NCBI GenBank assembly: GCA_031404155.1
Contig: JANNGZ010000048.1
Coordinates: 1-14,833 of the forward strand
Length of the DNA stretch: 14,833 nt
Origin: JANNGZ01 sp031404155
GTDB taxonomy: Bacteria; Pseudomonadota; Gammaproteobacteria; Burkholderiales; Burkholderiaceae_C
Direction of reading: 5' to 3'
The notes below the pieces were generated by a model, which did not search any database, was not told where the DNA came from, and saw nothing but the letters and a program-made list of their open reading frames with translations. Below are positions 13,299 through 14,833 of this stretch, in pieces (the first letter of the stretch is position 1; every line of letters begins with the position of its first letter). The position numbers and the translations under genes are program-made.

Positions 13299-14300
13299 AT
13301 GAAGGCCCTGGTCTACACCCAACCCCACGAGATGCAAGTGCAAGAGCGGCCGATGCCCGAGGCCGCCGCCGGCGAGGTGGTGCTCAAGATCGAGGCGGTG
13401 GGCATCTGCGGCTCGGACATGCACGCCTGGCACGGCCACGACCCGCGGCGCCAGCCGGGGCTGGTGCTTGGGCACGAGTTTGTCGGGTCTGTGCATTCAT
13501 CGTCGGCACCCGGCTTCGAGGTCGGCACCCGCTTCACCGGCAACCCGCTGATCACCTGCGGTAGCTGCGAATACTGCGTGCAGGGTCGCAACAACCTGTG
13601 CTCAAACCGCAGCATGGTCGGCATGACCCGCGCCGGTGCGTTTGCCGAGTTCATGAGCATCCCGGCCGCGTCCCTGATTGCGATGCCGCAGGCGATGCCC
13701 GCACGCGTGGCCGCGCTCACCGAGCCCGCGGCCACCGCCTGGCACGCGATCAACCTGTCGATGCGGGTGCTTGCGCGGCCGCTGCATGAATGCCGTGCGC
13801 TGGTGATCGGCGGCGGCGCGATCGGCATGCTCGCGGCGCTGCTGCTCCAGCGCCTGGGCGTGGCCGCGCTCAGCGTCAGCGAGCCGAATGCCTTGCGCCG
13901 TGCGTCGCTGAGCACGCAGGTGGCCTGCGACACGCTCGACCCGCGAGTGGCCGCGCCCGCCGAAGCGGCGTTCGAGTTTGTGCTCGACGCGGTCGGCAGC
14001 AAGCTCACCCGCAGCCAAGCTTTTGCATCGGTGAAACCCGGCGGCACGATCATGCATGTGGGCCTGCAGGACTGGGCCAGCGAGATCGACATGCGCCGCC
14101 TCACGCTCGCCGAGATCACGCTGCTCGGCACCTACACCTACACCACCGCCGACCTGCGCGCCACGGTGGACGCGCTGCACCGCGGCCTCTTCGGCGACCT
14201 GTCGTGGGTGGAGCAGCGGCCCTTGAGCGAGGGGCAGCAGGCTTTCGTCGACCTGCACGAAGGGCGCAGCGCGTCGGCTAAGTTGGTGCTGCTGCCGTGA
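13299..14300 (+). CDS. Zinc-dependent MDR alcohol dehydrogenase, candidate partner in DHPS racemisation
   Basis: A 333-aa medium-chain dehydrogenase of the sorbitol/threonine dehydrogenase type. Catalytic zinc ligands are Cys37 (GICGSDMH), His59 and Glu60 (GHEFVG) with Glu142 nearby. The structural zinc loop has Cys87, Cys90, Cys93 and Cys101. The Rossmann motif GGGAIG is at 171-176. Start ATG 13299 has a consensus GGAGG (13286-13290) eight bases upstream, 31 bp after the SDR gene. The frame is open 17 codons further up but overlaps the SDR end. With the SDR it is the likely pair that converts (S)-DHPS to (R)-DHPS through the 2-keto form, by analogy with HpsO/HpsP. The substrate is inferred from context only. 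Confidence 0.87.
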   Translation: MKALVYTQPHEMQVQERPMPEAAAGEVVLKIEAVGICGSDMHAWHGHDPRRQPGLVLGHEFVGSVHSSSAPGFEVGTRFTGNPLITCGSCEYCVQGRNNLCSNRSMVGMTRAGAFAEFMSIPAASLIAMPQAMPARVAALTEPAATAWHAINLSMRVLARPLHECRALVIGGGAIGMLAALLLQRLGVAALSVSEPNALRRASLSTQVACDTLDPRVAAPAEAAFEFVLDAVGSKLTRSQAFASVKPGGTIMHVGLQDWASEIDMRRLTLAEITLLGTYTYTTADLRATVDALHRGLFGDLSWVEQRPLSEGQQAFVDLHEGRSASAKLVLLP

Positions 14301-14304
14301 TTGC

Positions 14305-14331
14305 GATGAGCGTGATGAGCGTGATGAGCGA
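14305..14331 (+). repeat. Three tandem copies of a 9-bp unit
   Basis: GATGAGCGT (14305-14313), GATGAGCGT (14314-14322) and GATGAGCGA (14323-14331) lie in the 43-bp gap before the last gene. Each copy contains an ATG. The ATG at 14306 opens a 13-codon frame (MSVMSVMSETTAR) whose stop, TGA at 14345-14347, overlaps the start ATG at 14344. It could be a translationally coupled leader, or simply a slippage product. Confidence 0.75.
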
Positions 14332-14343
14332 GACCACAGCGCG

Positions 14344-14833
14344 ATGAAAGCGATCCGCTTCCCCGGTGCCGATGCGATCGAGTTGATCAGCGACGCACCC
14401 TGGCCCGAACCCGCGGCCGGCGAATTGCTGCTGCGCGTGACCCGCACCGCGCTCTGCGGCAGCGACCTGAAGCTCTGGCACCGGGGTGCGTTGCACACGC
14501 CGGGGCACGAGATCTTCGGCGAGGTCGACGCGCCCGGCCACGCGCTGCACCAGCGCCGCTGCCTCGTCTTCATGCCGGTGCACTGTGGCCACTGCATCTG
14601 TTGCGCGCGCGGCGACACGCACCTGTGCCTGACCGACTCGATGCTCGTCGGCTGGAACCGCGCCGGCGGTTATGCGCAGGCGCTGGCGGTGCCCGAGCCC
14701 TGCCTGATGCCGGTGCCGGACGACATCGACGACGACCTCGCCCCGCTGCTGCTCGACACCATCGGCACCGCGGCGCATGGCCTGCGCACCGCGCGTCCGC
14801 TGCTGCCGCCACCGCGTGAATGTGAGGTGCTGG
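14344..14833 (+). CDS. Second zinc-dependent MDR alcohol dehydrogenase (N-terminal part, cut by window end)
   Basis: The frame is open from ATG 14344 to the edge, about 163 codons. The beginning MKAIRFPGADAIELISDAPW is followed by ALCGSDLKLWH (catalytic Cys about 38), PGHEIFGEV (His-Glu), and a structural zinc loop CGHCICCARGDTHLC with four correctly spaced cysteines plus one extra. It then continues through GWNRAGGYAQALAVP and TIGTAAHGL, but the Rossmann motif lies beyond the window. It is a paralogue-type neighbour of the MDR gene just upstream, though clearly diverged. There is no strong ribosome-binding site; its ATG overlaps the stop of a 13-codon upstream frame. It may be another DHPS or sulfoaldehyde dehydrogenase, or a dehydrogenase for a further substrate. 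The function is not assignable. Confidence 0.85.
   Translation, partial: MKAIRFPGADAIELISDAPWPEPAAGELLLRVTRTALCGSDLKLWHRGALHTPGHEIFGEVDAPGHALHQRRCLVFMPVHCGHCICCARGDTHLCLTDSMLVGWNRAGGYAQALAVPEPCLMPVPDDIDDDLAPLLLDTIGTAAHGLRTARPLLPPPRECEVL

Noticed and set aside
14305..14331. CRISPR-like or satellite array
   Set aside because: Only three 9-bp units with no spacers; this is simple tandem slippage.

Overview
This window most likely comes from a high-GC betaproteobacterium of the order Burkholderiales. The reasons are the strongly GC-biased third codon positions, a stand-alone Bug-family (TctC-like) periplasmic binding protein, a TRAP transporter, and GC-rich intergenic hairpin repeats built on C5/G5 runs, of a kind I associate with Comamonadaceae and Rubrivivax-like bacteria. 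The genus cannot be fixed from the window.

The core is a plus-strand catabolic cluster from about 3.5 kb to the right edge for the C3 sulfonates 2,3-dihydroxypropane-1-sulfonate (DHPS) and 3-sulfolactate. In order: suyA and suyB ((R)-sulfolactate sulfo-lyase, giving pyruvate and sulfite); slcC and comC (dehydrogenases that together convert (S)- to (R)-sulfolactate through sulfopyruvate); a small unknown two-helix membrane protein; a three-gene TRAP transporter; hpsN (HisD-like DHPS 3-dehydrogenase giving (R)-sulfolactate); an SDR dehydrogenase; a zinc-dependent MDR dehydrogenase; and the start of a second zinc MDR dehydrogenase cut by the window edge. The SDR/MDR pair after hpsN matches the HpsO/HpsP idea of a DHPS-level racemising pair. 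The cluster therefore appears to carry two stereochemical funnels, one for DHPS and one for sulfolactate, both ending at the (R)-specific SuyAB.

To the left, on the minus strand and divergent from suyA, lie a GntR/UTRA regulator, a Bug-family binding protein and a type I sulfatase with the CSPTR formylglycine motif. The 76-bp gap between gntR and suyA holds a perfect 8+4+8 inverted repeat immediately upstream of a good sigma70-like promoter (TTGACA-N16-TACACT), which is a clear candidate operator.

The first 246 bases hold no gene but contain direct repeats and small palindromes that look like the end of a recombinase-type mobile element. Three other non-coding stretches inside the cluster (6035-6105, 9308-9531, 12151-12487) carry hairpin-rich repeats. 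No sulfite oxidase, sulfite exporter, formylglycine-generating enzyme, tRNA, rRNA or CRISPR is visible in the window.
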